This document shows, one piece after another, positions 1 to 7,321 of a DNA stretch of 10,057 nucleotides. Made by a program: the position numbers and the translations under genes. The stretch lies in the NCBI GenBank assembly GCA_007116605.1, contig SKID01000202.1, forward strand, positions 1 through 10,057, written 5' to 3'. Within the stretch, counting starts at the first letter, position 1. Each line of letters begins with the position of its first letter. Source of the DNA: Tissierellia bacterium (GTDB taxonomy: Bacteria > Bacillota > Clostridia > Tissierellales > Dethiosulfatibacteraceae). A model generated the notes under the pieces. The model was not told where the DNA came from. It saw nothing but the letters and a program-made list of their open reading frames with translations, and did no database searches.

Positions 1-14
1 GATTTAATTAAAGC

Positions 15-43
15 TTTATTTTTTTGAAAAAATTTGATAAAAT
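15..43 (+). promoter_or_regulatory. Candidate sigma-A promoter for rpoN (extended -10)
   Basis: A TGATAAAAT stretch at 35-43 reads as an extended -10 element (TGN plus TAAAAT, five of six consensus bases). Seventeen bases upstream is a weak -35, TTTATT at 15-20. Transcription would start near base 50 and give a leader of about 55 bases before rpoN. The region is very AT-rich, so a chance match is quite possible. TTGAAA at 24-29 is a better -35 on its own but has no good -10 at proper spacing. Confidence 0.35.
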
Positions 44-73
44 GATAAACAGAACATGCCAAAACGCAAAAAT

Positions 74-89
74 TGGTATGAATCTTGTA
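74..89 (+). promoter_or_regulatory. Sigma-54-like -24/-12 element just upstream of rpoN
   Basis: TGGTATG, four bases, then TTGTA fits the sigma-54 consensus TGGCACG-N4-TTGCA at 9 of 12 fixed positions with exact spacing; all three differences are C-to-T changes. The -24 GG is intact, but the -12 GC is GT. A start about 12 bases after the -12 would fall near base 100, downstream of the rpoN ribosome binding site. If bound, the site is therefore more likely to repress rpoN (autoregulation) than to drive it. Functional status is inference. Confidence 0.3.
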
Positions 90-105
90 TGTAAGGTTGG
101 TAAAA

Positions 106-1518
106 ATGAAGATAGGTTTTGAATTGAATTTGCAGCAAACACAAAAATTAATTATGACTCCAGAGTTAAGGCAAGCCATTCAAGTTTTACAATACAATAA
201 TATAGAATTAAAAGACTATATTGAAAGACAAATGGAAGTCAATCCTTTTTTGGAAGTGGCGGACAAACCTATGGAGACTTCACTTGAAAAGCCAACAGAA
301 CTTCCACAAGATAAAAAAACTGAGTCTAAGGAAGATGGTATCGACTGGCAAGAAGTTGTTGAAAAGTATGATGACATCAGTTATAAGTCTTATCAACATG
401 ATCCAGCTGAAACAAAACAAACCTTTGAGTCCTATACTTCTAAAACACCATCATTAAATGATCATCTAAGATTTCAGTTAGGTTTATCGGTAAACACTAA
501 ATTGGATAGAATCATTGGAGAAAGAATCATAGATTCCTTAGACCAAAAAGGTTACTTGGCCGTTTCAGAAGAAGAAATTGCAAAAGAATTAAACGTGTCA
601 GTAGATAGTGTTAATCATGTGATTGATATTTTTCATACATTTGACCCACCAGGTGTGGGTGCAAGAAATCTGAATGAATGTCTTAAAATACAGCTGAAAG
701 ACAAAGGCATATATGATGAAAAAATATATGCGATTATTGACTCACATATAGAAAACTTAGCGTGCAATCGTATGGCTTGCATTGCTAAAGACTTGGATAT
801 TCCTGTTCAGAGGGTACAAGAAATATGCGATGTGATCCGATTTTTAGAACCTAAGCCTTCTAGAGGTTTTGCCATGGATCATGATAATATTAAATACATT
901 TCGGCGGATGTAACAGTCACAAAAGTGGAGGATGACTATATTATCATTGTGAACGATTCAGATTTGCCCATTCTCAAAATTAGTAGTTATTACAAAAGTA
1001 TTATGAAAAGTGTGGATGATAAAGAAACAAACCGGTTTTTGTATGATAAATTCAATGCGTCTATGTGGTTGATAAAAAGCATTGAACAACGCAGGAATAC
1101 GTTATATCGTGTAATGGAATCTATATTAAAACACCAGTATGATTTTTTTGAAAAAGGTGAAAAACATTTAAAACCTTTGGTCCTCAAAGATGTTGCGGAG
1201 GATATTGAAGTTCATGAATCGACTGTCAGTCGTGCAACAAATGGCAAGTATGTCCAGACTCCTCGAGGTTTGTTTGAGTTAAAATACTTTTTTTCTGGAA
1301 GCATCTCTAAAGAGGGAGACGATGATGGTATGGCTTCTACTAGTATTAAGTCGCTAATAAAAGAGATGATTGATCAAGAAAACACTAAAAAACCTTTAAG
1401 TGATCAAAAAATTGCGGATAAGCTGAAAGCAAAAGGCATTGATATTTCACGTAGAACCATTGCAAAATATAGAGATGAGATGCATATTCCTTCATCATCA
1501 ATGCGAAAAAGATTCTAG
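106..1518 (+). CDS. rpoN: RNA polymerase sigma-54 factor (RpoN/SigL)
   Basis: Sigma-54 directs RNA polymerase to -24/-12 promoters, which open only with an ATP-hydrolysing enhancer-binding activator. The 470-residue protein has all family parts. Region I is at about 8-50 (QTQKLIMTPELRQAI...NPFLE), followed by an acidic linker at about 51-108. The core-binding domain covers about 115-300. The DNA-binding part has a helix-turn-helix near 360-382 (LKDVAEDIEVHESTVSRA) and the RpoN box near 448-458 (SRRTIAKYRDE) before the basic C-terminus. The ATG at 106 is chosen because AAGG (93-96) lies nine bases upstream and region I begins right after it. An in-frame TTG at 85 would add seven residues not typical of the family. 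No activator gene is visible nearby. There is no clear terminator after the stop, so read-through into the glycolytic operon is possible. I know rpoN next to cggR from clostridial genomes. Confidence 0.97.
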   Translation: MKIGFELNLQQTQKLIMTPELRQAIQVLQYNNIELKDYIERQMEVNPFLEVADKPMETSLEKPTELPQDKKTESKEDGIDWQEVVEKYDDISYKSYQHDPAETKQTFESYTSKTPSLNDHLRFQLGLSVNTKLDRIIGERIIDSLDQKGYLAVSEEEIAKELNVSVDSVNHVIDIFHTFDPPGVGARNLNECLKIQLKDKGIYDEKIYAIIDSHIENLACNRMACIAKDLDIPVQRVQEICDVIRFLEPKPSRGFAMDHDNIKYISADVTVTKVEDDYIIIVNDSDLPILKISSYYKSIMKSVDDKETNRFLYDKFNASMWLIKSIEQRRNTLYRVMESILKHQYDFFEKGEKHLKPLVLKDVAEDIEVHESTVSRATNGKYVQTPRGLFELKYFFSGSISKEGDDDGMASTSIKSLIKEMIDQENTKKPLSDQKIADKLKAKGIDISRRTIAKYRDEMHIPSSSMRKRF

Positions 1519-1587
1519 CATAAACTAGTGATATAGGGATGAGTAATATTGTTGATTCCATTGAGTTCCCCATTAAGTAGCCTCTTC

Positions 1588-1601
1588 TTTACAGATGTAA
1601 A
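1588..1601. repeat. Small inverted repeat in the rpoN-cggR gap
   Basis: TTTACA and TGTAAA face each other across GA, a perfect six-base dyad. TCTTC (1583-1587) and GAAGA (1610-1614) could extend it with a bulge. No T-tract follows, so it is not an intrinsic terminator. It lies about 60 bases upstream of the cggR -35 and could be a regulator site; no known consensus was recognised. The rest of 1519-1662 holds nothing I can support. Confidence 0.25.
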
Positions 1602-1662
1602 ACTAAGACGAAGATTGTTTGCGTTAATCCTGTGATGCATCTCAAAATAACCAAGATTAGAC

Positions 1663-1691
1663 TTGTCAATTGGGGAATTAAGTAGTATAAT
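1663..1691 (+). promoter_or_regulatory. Sigma-A promoter of the cggR glycolytic operon
   Basis: The -35 is TTGTCA (1663-1668, five of six consensus bases). After exactly 17 bases comes TATAAT (1686-1691, perfect). Transcription should start near 1698, leaving a leader of about 46 bases. The promoter lies 145 bases after rpoN and directly ahead of the CggR operator. It rules out any cggR start codon upstream of about 1698. Confidence 0.88.
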
Positions 1692-1696
1692 TCAAT

Positions 1697-1732
1697 TGGG
1701 ACATAAAGTGATTCATAGGGACAAAAATAAAC
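1697..1732 (+). promoter_or_regulatory. CggR operator: two GGGAC direct repeats at the start site
   Basis: GGGAC occurs at 1698-1702 and again at 1718-1722, exactly 20 bases apart. The B. subtilis CggR operator, as I recall it, is CGGGAC-N6-TGTC-N4-CGGGAC-N6-TGTC, also with a 20-base period. Here the first base of each hexamer differs (T and A), and the TGTC parts are degraded (TGAT and AAAC). Position at +1 to about +35 suits repression by blocking the polymerase. CggR is released by fructose-1,6-bisphosphate in B. subtilis; the same is inferred here. Confidence 0.78.
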
Positions 1733-1743
1733 CCGGAGGCAGT

Positions 1744-2769
1744 ATGGAGATTCAAAGGCTATTGCAAATACAAAAAGTCCTCATACCAGAAGGACTGGAA
1801 AGTATTGTTAAACGATATCATGTTTTGAGAGCAATCATGACAGCCCAACCGATTGGTAGACGAGCCCTTTCTTCAAGCATGGCTATTTCAGAGCGGGTTT
1901 TGCGTGGTGAAATTGAAAAACTCCGAGAAGCAGGGATGATAGAAGTTGAATCAGCGGGGATGTGTTTGTCGGTAGTGGGTCAAGAACTCATAAAAGAGGT
2001 GGAATGGCTAGTTCATCGTATAAAAGGATTGACTGAATTAGAAGAAGCCATCAAACAAAAATTAGGAATTCAAGATATTTGTATTGTTGAAGGTGACTAT
2101 GATCTAAGTGAAACCGTTAAGCGAGATTTAGGAAGAAAAGCAGCAGATTTGATTTTAAAAAACCTGACTCATGGCATGAGCATAAGCGTTATGGGCGGTA
2201 CCACATTAGCTTGCGTTGCCAATGAAATGAAAAATAATAAAAAATTTAAAAACATGATGGTAGTTCCAGGTAGAGGTGGCTTGGGAGAGCGCCTTGAGAT
2301 ACAGGCCAATTCTATAGCAGCTAAGATTGCTCATAAACTAGGTGCAAATTATAAATTATTGCATGTTCCTGATAATATTGGATGTGATGTTTTAGAATCA
2401 CTGAAATCAAATAAGCAAATCAAAGAAGTTTTAGACGAAATTAAACGAATTGATATGATTATTTTTAGTATTGGAACAGCAAAAGAGATGGCTGACCGAA
2501 GAGGATTATCAGAATTGAGAAAAGACGAGCTTAGAATGAAAAAAGCTTTTGCAGAAGCCCTTGGTTATTATTTTAACCAGGAAGGTGAACCTGTTATGCA
2601 CACAGATTCTGTGGGGATTGTTTTGCAAGATTTACCCAAAATTAAACATGCTATCTGTGCAGTAGCAGGGAAACACAAAGCAGCTGCAATTCATGCTTTT
2701 TCAAAATATTATACCAACTATTTATTGGTAACCGATGAGGTTACTGCAAAAGAAATATTAAAACTTTAA
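1744..2769 (+). CDS. cggR: Central glycolytic genes regulator CggR (SorC/DeoR family)
   Basis: CggR is a repressor of its own glycolytic operon; fructose-1,6-bisphosphate binding weakens its grip on DNA. The 341-residue protein is almost the length of the B. subtilis one (340). An N-terminal winged helix lies at about 36-75 (QPIGRRALSSSMAISERVLR). The sugar-phosphate-binding domain fills about 90-341 and has family motifs GGTT (151-154), PGRGGLGE (175-182), QANSI (187-191), GTAKEMADRR (244-253) and EALGYYFN (271-278). The ATG at 1744 follows GGAGG (1735-1739) at a rather short four-base gap. A TTG at 1663 in the same frame lies inside the promoter and cannot be used. gapA follows after 11 bases, so the regulator is co-transcribed with its targets. 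A hairpin lies in its last codons. Confidence 0.96.
   Translation: MEIQRLLQIQKVLIPEGLESIVKRYHVLRAIMTAQPIGRRALSSSMAISERVLRGEIEKLREAGMIEVESAGMCLSVVGQELIKEVEWLVHRIKGLTELEEAIKQKLGIQDICIVEGDYDLSETVKRDLGRKAADLILKNLTHGMSISVMGGTTLACVANEMKNNKKFKNMMVVPGRGGLGERLEIQANSIAAKIAHKLGANYKLLHVPDNIGCDVLESLKSNKQIKEVLDEIKRIDMIIFSIGTAKEMADRRGLSELRKDELRMKKAFAEALGYYFNQEGEPVMHTDSVGIVLQDLPKIKHAICAVAGKHKAAAIHAFSKYYTNYLLVTDEVTAKEILKL
2727..2745 (+). other. RNA hairpin within the 3' end of cggR
   Basis: GTAACC (2728-2733) and GGTTAC (2739-2744) form a perfect six-pair stem around a GATGA loop; a flanking G-T pair extends it to seven. It encodes Val-Thr-Asp-Glu-Val-Thr of CggR and lies 36 bases before the gapA start. In B. 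subtilis the cggR-gapA transcript is cut near the end of cggR, ahead of a stem-loop that stabilises the gapA part. This hairpin has the matching position; equivalent function is inference. Confidence 0.45.
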
Positions 2770-2780
2770 AGGAGTGTATT

Positions 2781-3788
2781 ATGAGTATTAAAGTAGCAAT
2801 TAATGGATTTGGAAGAATTGGAAGATTGGCGTTTAGAGAAATGTTTGACAATGAGCAGTTTGAAATTGCTGCCATAAACGATTTAACAGACGCAGAAACA
2901 TTGGCTTATCTATTAAAGTATGATACATCACAAGGGAATTACAAGACAAACAATATTGCTCATAAAGATGACACTGTGATTGTTGAAGGTAAAACATTCA
3001 AAATTTATTCCGAAAAAAACCCAGAAGATTTGCCATGGAAAGATTTAGAGATTGATGTTGTTCTTGAATGTACTGGTTTCTTCACTAAGAAAGAAGATGC
3101 AGAAAAGCACTTAAAAGCAGGTGCAAAAAGAGTTCTGATATCAGCGCCAGGGAAAGGGGATATGAAAACAATCGTATACAATGTTAATCATGAAATACTT
3201 GATGGATCAGAAACGATTATATCAGGAGCTTCATGTACAACCAACTGTTTAGCACCTGTAGTAAAAATTTTAGATGATGCATTTGGTGTTGAAAGAGGCT
3301 ATATGACTACTGTACATGCTTACACGAATGACCAAACAACTTTAGATACACCTCATAAGTCTGGCATATATGCTAGAAGAGGAAGAGCAGCAGCAGCAAA
3401 TATTGTGCCCACATCCACTGGAGCAGCGGCAGCAGTAGGCAAAGTATTGCCTCATCTAAACGGAAAACTTGATGGTATTGCATTGAGAGTCCCTGTCATA
3501 ACAGGTTCGGTAGTAGATTTGGTAGTAGAGCTTAAAGAAGATGCAACAGTAGAATCAGTCAATGCAGCTTTAGAAGCGGCAGCTAATGAAACTTTAGAGT
3601 ACAATAAAGATCCAATTGTATCCAGTGATGTGATTGGTACCAAGTACGGAAGTGTTATTGATAGCTTATCCACAGGTATGCTAGAAACCGATGGTAAAAA
3701 AATGTTCAAGATCATAGCTTGGTATGATAACGAAATGTCTTATACAGCTCAATTAGTAAGAACACTTGCTTATTTAGGAAAGATGTAA
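2781..3788 (+). CDS. gapA: Glyceraldehyde-3-phosphate dehydrogenase, glycolytic type
   Basis: The enzyme oxidises and phosphorylates glyceraldehyde 3-phosphate to 1,3-bisphosphoglycerate, reducing NAD+; it acts as a cytoplasmic tetramer. The 335 residues are full length for the family. The nucleotide-binding fold starts with INGFGRIGR (7-15). The acidic residue after the second strand (Asn33-Asp34, in AINDLTD) and Pro191 in DTPHK favour NAD+ over NADP+. The catalytic pair is Cys152 in SGASCTTNC and His179 in TTVHAYT. The C-terminal WYDNEMSY signature is present (314-321). AAAGGAG (2768-2774) overlaps the cggR stop and lies six bases before the ATG. The position right after cggR is that of the gapA target in Bacillus. 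It is followed by a strong hairpin before pgk, so its expression may be tuned apart from downstream genes. Confidence 0.98.
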   Translation: MSIKVAINGFGRIGRLAFREMFDNEQFEIAAINDLTDAETLAYLLKYDTSQGNYKTNNIAHKDDTVIVEGKTFKIYSEKNPEDLPWKDLEIDVVLECTGFFTKKEDAEKHLKAGAKRVLISAPGKGDMKTIVYNVNHEILDGSETIISGASCTTNCLAPVVKILDDAFGVERGYMTTVHAYTNDQTTLDTPHKSGIYARRGRAAAANIVPTSTGAAAAVGKVLPHLNGKLDGIALRVPVITGSVVDLVVELKEDATVESVNAALEAAANETLEYNKDPIVSSDVIGTKYGSVIDSLSTGMLETDGKKMFKIIAWYDNEMSYTAQLVRTLAYLGKM

Positions 3789-3796
3789 CAAAAGTT

Positions 3797-3827
3797 GCGT
3801 GCCGTTTACGGCACGCTAAATTCGTGC
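3797..3827 (+). other. Intercistronic hairpin between gapA and pgk, with an alternative fold
   Basis: GCGTGCCG (3797-3804) and CGGCACGC (3809-3816) form a perfect eight-pair GC-rich stem with a TTTA loop. No T-tract follows, so it is unlikely to be an intrinsic terminator. A second, weaker stem can form between GCACG (3811-3815) and CGTGC (3823-3827), ending directly at the pgk ribosome binding site (GAGGAG, 3828-3833). The two stems share 3811-3815 and exclude each other. Likely roles are 3'-end protection of gapA mRNA, a processing signal, or control of pgk translation. Confidence 0.6.
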
Positions 3828-3841
3828 GAGGAGTTGAAAAG

Positions 3842-5029
3842 ATGAAGAAACAATTGACGGATTTGCAGCTAAAAGACAAGAAAGTTTTAATGAGATGTGA
3901 TTTTAACGTGCCAATGGATGAATCATTTCAAATTACAGATGATATACGTATCCGGAGTGCGTTGCCATCTATACAGTATGTGATAGATCAAGGTGGATGT
4001 GTCATTTTAATGTCACATCTGGGCCGACCTAAAAGTCCCGGAGAAAAAAAGTTTTCTCTAAAACCTGTTGCTAAAAGGTTAGCTGATTTATTAGGTAAAG
4101 AAATTATTTTTGCAGATGAAGATGATGTGGTTAACTCAAAAGTATTAGAAATGTCGAAAAAACTCATACCAGGAGATGTAATGCTCCTTCAAAATACCAG
4201 ATATAGAAAAGAAGAAACAAAAAACGATCCTGAATTTGCTAAAGAGTTAGCTCAATTAGGAGATGTTTATGTGAATGATGCTTTTGGAACATCTCACAGA
4301 GCCCATGCTTCTAATGTAGGGGTGGCTTCTATTTTGCCATCTGCAGTGGGTTTTTTAATAGGTAAAGAGCTTGAAGCTATTGGTCAAGCATTATCTCATC
4401 CTAAGAGACCCTTAACAGCTATTTTAGGAGGCGCGAAGGTATCAGATAAAATAAATGTGATTGATAACCTAATCAATGTCGCTGATCATATACTCATAGG
4501 TGGCGGTATGGCGTTTACTTTTTTAAAGGCTAAAGAGTATGTTGTGGGAAAATCTTTGCTTGAAGAAGAAAAAGTAGCAGTGGCTTTAGAATTAATGGAC
4601 AAAGCTAGAAAAAAAGGCGTTCAACTATTACTTCCTATTGATTTCAGAGTTACTAAAGAATTTAAAGACACGAATGATTATCTTGTTGTTAGTGATAAAG
4701 ACATTCCTGCTGATATGATGGGTTTAGATATTGGACCGGAAACAGAAAAGTTGTTTTCAGATGTGGTGCGTTCGTCGGCAACAGTATTATGGAATGGTCC
4801 CATGGGTGTGTTTGAATTTGACAACTTTGCCCAAGGCACAAATGCAGTAGCAAAATCATTAGCACAGCCAGAGATTATTAGTATTATTGGTGGTGGAGAT
4901 AGTGCTGCAGCTGTTGAAAAAGCTGGATTAGCATACAAAATGACTCATATTTCAACAGGTGGGGGTGCTTCCTTAGAATTTATGGAAGGTAAAGAGTTGC
5001 CAGGGATAGCTATCATAGAAAACCAATAG
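3842..5029 (+). CDS. pgk: Phosphoglycerate kinase
   Basis: The cytoplasmic monomer moves the acyl phosphate of 1,3-bisphosphoglycerate to ADP, giving ATP and 3-phosphoglycerate. The 395-residue length is normal. The N-lobe substrate site shows RCDFNVP (18-24), HLGRPK (59-64), Arg120 in NTRYRKEE, and AFGTSHRAHAS (147-157). The nucleotide-binding C-lobe shows ILGGAKVSDK (194-203), NGPMGVFE, GGGDSAAAV (from 350) and GGGASLE (373-379). The ATG at 3842 has GAGGAG eight bases upstream. A GTG at 3824 in frame would lie ahead of that site and inside the alternative hairpin, so it is not used. The 53-base gap after gapA is the longest inside the glycolytic cluster and carries a stem-loop. The gene ends ten bases before tpiA, whose ribosome binding site overlaps its stop codon. 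Confidence 0.98.
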   Translation: MKKQLTDLQLKDKKVLMRCDFNVPMDESFQITDDIRIRSALPSIQYVIDQGGCVILMSHLGRPKSPGEKKFSLKPVAKRLADLLGKEIIFADEDDVVNSKVLEMSKKLIPGDVMLLQNTRYRKEETKNDPEFAKELAQLGDVYVNDAFGTSHRAHASNVGVASILPSAVGFLIGKELEAIGQALSHPKRPLTAILGGAKVSDKINVIDNLINVADHILIGGGMAFTFLKAKEYVVGKSLLEEEKVAVALELMDKARKKGVQLLLPIDFRVTKEFKDTNDYLVVSDKDIPADMMGLDIGPETEKLFSDVVRSSATVLWNGPMGVFEFDNFAQGTNAVAKSLAQPEIISIIGGGDSAAAVEKAGLAYKMTHISTGGGASLEFMEGKELPGIAIIENQ

Positions 5030-5038
5030 GAGGAATTT

Positions 5039-5800
5039 ATGAAACAAACATTAATCGCAGGAAATTGGAAAATGAATAATGGTTTATCAGAAACCAAGGC
5101 ACTCATCGAAGATTTAAAAAAGATTGAGATACAAGATCATTGTGAAGTCGTAATTTGTCCACCTTTTGTAAACCTAGGCATGGCATCCCAATTACTACAA
5201 GGTTTTAACATTAAATTAGGTGCACAAAACATGCATTATCAAGACAAGGGAGCTTACACAGGCGAGATTTCTCCCAAAATGTTAAAAGATCTCAATGCCA
5301 CACATGTTATTATTGGTCATTCTGAGAGAAGACAGTATTTTGGAGAAACCAATGAGCTCACCAATAAAAAAACAGGTGCTGCTATTGGCCATGGTTTAAG
5401 GCCTATATTATGTGTAGGAGAAACTTTAGCTCAAAGAGAAGGACAGATTGCAAAAAAAATTGTTCGCAGACAAGTGATAGAAGGACTTAAAGACATTCGT
5501 TTACAATCAGGAGAGGAAGTGGTTATTGCCTATGAACCAGTTTGGGCGATTGGTACAGGCAAAACTGCAACAAATGATGAAGCAAATGAGATGTGCGAAT
5601 TTATCAGACAAGTTTTATCAGAGCTTTTCGGAGATAATATTGCTGATGCTATAAAAATTCTTTATGGGGGTAGTGTTAATCCCAAAAATGTGGATGGGTT
5701 AATGTCTGAGAAACACATTGATGGAGCCTTAGTGGGTGGCGCTAGCTTAAAAGCAGAAGATTTTAGCAGGCTTATTCATTATCAGGTGGTTAGACCATGA
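5039..5800 (+). CDS. tpiA: Triose-phosphate isomerase
   Basis: The enzyme interconverts dihydroxyacetone phosphate and glyceraldehyde 3-phosphate, feeding gapA. At 253 residues it is a complete TIM barrel (usual length about 250). Catalytic residues are in place: Asn9 and Lys11 in GNWKMN, His94 in IIGHSERR, and Glu166 in AYEPVWAIGTGKTA, which includes the mobile loop 6. The phosphate-binding LYGGSVNPKN (208-217) and GALVGGASL (229-237) follow. AGGAGG (5028-5033) shares bases with the pgk stop codon and lies five bases before the ATG, so ribosomes ending pgk can pass straight on. The last codons overlap gpmI. Confidence 0.98.
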   Translation: MKQTLIAGNWKMNNGLSETKALIEDLKKIEIQDHCEVVICPPFVNLGMASQLLQGFNIKLGAQNMHYQDKGAYTGEISPKMLKDLNATHVIIGHSERRQYFGETNELTNKKTGAAIGHGLRPILCVGETLAQREGQIAKKIVRRQVIEGLKDIRLQSGEEVVIAYEPVWAIGTGKTATNDEANEMCEFIRQVLSELFGDNIADAIKILYGGSVNPKNVDGLMSEKHIDGALVGGASLKAEDFSRLIHYQVVRP

Positions 5801-7311
5801 AAAAAACAAGCATTTTAATGATCTTAGATGGCTATGGTATTAACACAAATCAGCCCGGCAATGCGGTAGCATTAGCGTCAAAACCCAACATGGAATATGT
5901 GATGAAAAAATACCCTTCAACTTCTATTAGAACCAGTGGTGAAGATGTGGGTTTACCTCAAGGACAAATGGGCAACTCTGAAGTAGGTCATCTAAATATT
6001 GGGGCAGGTCGTATTGTTTACCAAGAACTAACTCGGATAACGAAAGATTTATCACAAGATAACGGCATTCAGGCACCCGTTTTTCAAAAAATGTTTAGAT
6101 ACCTAAAAGAACAGAATAAAACATTGCATTTAATGGGATTGTTGTCAGATGGCGGTGTGCATTCTCATGTTGAACATTTGATTCATTTACTAAAAGGGGC
6201 AAAGGACGCAGGTATTCAAAGGGTTTCAATTCATTGCTTTTTAGATGGAAGAGATGTAAGCCCAGTTAGCGGTGCTAAATATATCAAAGGCCTGCAGGAC
6301 GTGATTGATGACTTAGATTTAGGTGTTATTAGTACAGTTATGGGAAGATATTATGCAATGGATAGAGATCAAAGGTGGGAGCGGACACAATTAGCATATG
6401 ATGCTATGGTCAATGGAGTTGGTTCATGTGTTAAAAATCCAGAAGAAGTTGTGCAACAATCTTATGAAGAAGGCATAACAGATGAGTTTATTAAACCCCT
6501 AGTCACGGAACAAGCGATCTATTTGGAAGAAAATGATGGTGTTATTTTTTATAACTTCAGACCGGATAGAGCTAGACAATTAACTAGGGCGATTGTAGAC
6601 GAGAATTTTGATGGCTTTAATCGAAAATTTTTCAAAACTCATTTTATTTGTCTCACCCAATACGATATAACCATGCCAAATGTAGAGGTTGCTTATACAC
6701 CTCAAAAACTCGACAATACCTTCGGTGAGTATATTAGTGGTCTTGGTTTAAAACAATTGCGATTAGCAGAAACAGAAAAATATGCCCATGTGACTTTCTT
6801 TTTTAACGGAGGTGTTGAGAAAGAGAACCAAAATGAAGACCGTATTTTAATTCCTTCACCCAAAATAGCTACATATGATCTGCAACCAGAGATGAGTGCC
6901 TATTTAGTGAAGGACACATTGATAGAGAAACTACAGGAAAACAAATATGATGTTATCGTTGTTAACTTTGCAAATGCAGATATGGTAGGACACACAGGTG
7001 ATCTTAATGCAGCTATCAAAGCAGTAGAAGCAGTAGATAAATGCATTGGAGAGATTGTTCAAATAGTTGAAAAAGTAGGACATCAACTTATCATAACGGC
7101 AGATCACGGTAATGCTGAAGAAATGTTAGATGAAAACAAGCAGATTTTGACACAACATACGACAAACCCGGTGCCACTGATTATTATCAGAGAAGATAAA
7201 CAATTAAAATTAAGGGAAGGTCGATTAGCAGACATTATTCCAACGCTGCTGGATCTAATGAATTTAGAAAAACCTAAAGAAATGACTGGACAATCAATTA
7301 TAGTAAAATAG
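5797..7311 (+). CDS. gpmI: 2,3-bisphosphoglycerate-independent phosphoglycerate mutase
   Basis: This cofactor-independent mutase converts 3-phosphoglycerate to 2-phosphoglycerate through a phosphoserine intermediate and normally needs Mn2+. It belongs to the alkaline phosphatase superfamily and is unrelated to the cofactor-dependent GpmA. The 504 residues are close to the usual 510. The metal and catalytic set is visible: Asp11 in LDGYG, nucleophile Ser61 in MGNSEVGH, His122 in GGVHSH, DGRDVSP (150-156), NFRPDRARQ (253-261), Asp395 and His399 in NADMVGHTGD, Asp436-His437 in TADHGNAE, and His454 in QHTTNPVP. The start overlaps the tpiA stop as ATGA, and AGGTGG (5784-5789) lies inside tpiA seven bases upstream, which indicates translational coupling. 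No gpmA-type gene occurs in the window. Confidence 0.98.
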   Translation: MKKTSILMILDGYGINTNQPGNAVALASKPNMEYVMKKYPSTSIRTSGEDVGLPQGQMGNSEVGHLNIGAGRIVYQELTRITKDLSQDNGIQAPVFQKMFRYLKEQNKTLHLMGLLSDGGVHSHVEHLIHLLKGAKDAGIQRVSIHCFLDGRDVSPVSGAKYIKGLQDVIDDLDLGVISTVMGRYYAMDRDQRWERTQLAYDAMVNGVGSCVKNPEEVVQQSYEEGITDEFIKPLVTEQAIYLEENDGVIFYNFRPDRARQLTRAIVDENFDGFNRKFFKTHFICLTQYDITMPNVEVAYTPQKLDNTFGEYISGLGLKQLRLAETEKYAHVTFFFNGGVEKENQNEDRILIPSPKIATYDLQPEMSAYLVKDTLIEKLQENKYDVIVVNFANADMVGHTGDLNAAIKAVEAVDKCIGEIVQIVEKVGHQLIITADHGNAEEMLDENKQILTQHTTNPVPLIIIREDKQLKLREGRLADIIPTLLDLMNLEKPKEMTGQSIIVK

Positions 7312-7321
7312 GAGGATTAGT

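Noticed and set aside
85..105. TTG start that would lengthen sigma-54 by seven residues
   Set aside because: The AAGG site at 93-96 fits ATG 106, and the extra residues do not resemble the family.
1515..1528. CTAG-CATAAA-CTAG as a terminator after rpoN
   Set aside because: Arms are only four bases and AT-rich, and no T-tract follows.
1663..1743. TTG start that would lengthen CggR by 27 residues
   Set aside because: It lies on the -35 of the operon promoter and upstream of the predicted transcript start. The ATG at 1744 has a GGAGG site and gives the family length.
3452..3715. 87-codon open frame on the minus strand inside gapA
   Set aside because: It is a shadow of the strongly conserved gapA frame, serine-rich and with no homology I recognise.
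3720..3728. TGGTATGAT as an extended -10 for an internal pgk promoter
   Set aside because: It encodes the conserved WYDNEMS motif of GapA, and no -35 is found at proper spacing.
3797..3822. gapA-pgk stem as an intrinsic terminator
   Set aside because: The stem is strong but is followed by TAAATTCG rather than a T-tract, and the pgk gene of the same pathway follows at once.
3824..3841. GTG start that would lengthen PGK by six residues
   Set aside because: It precedes the GAGGAG site and lies in the intercistronic stem region; ATG 3842 gives the normal length.
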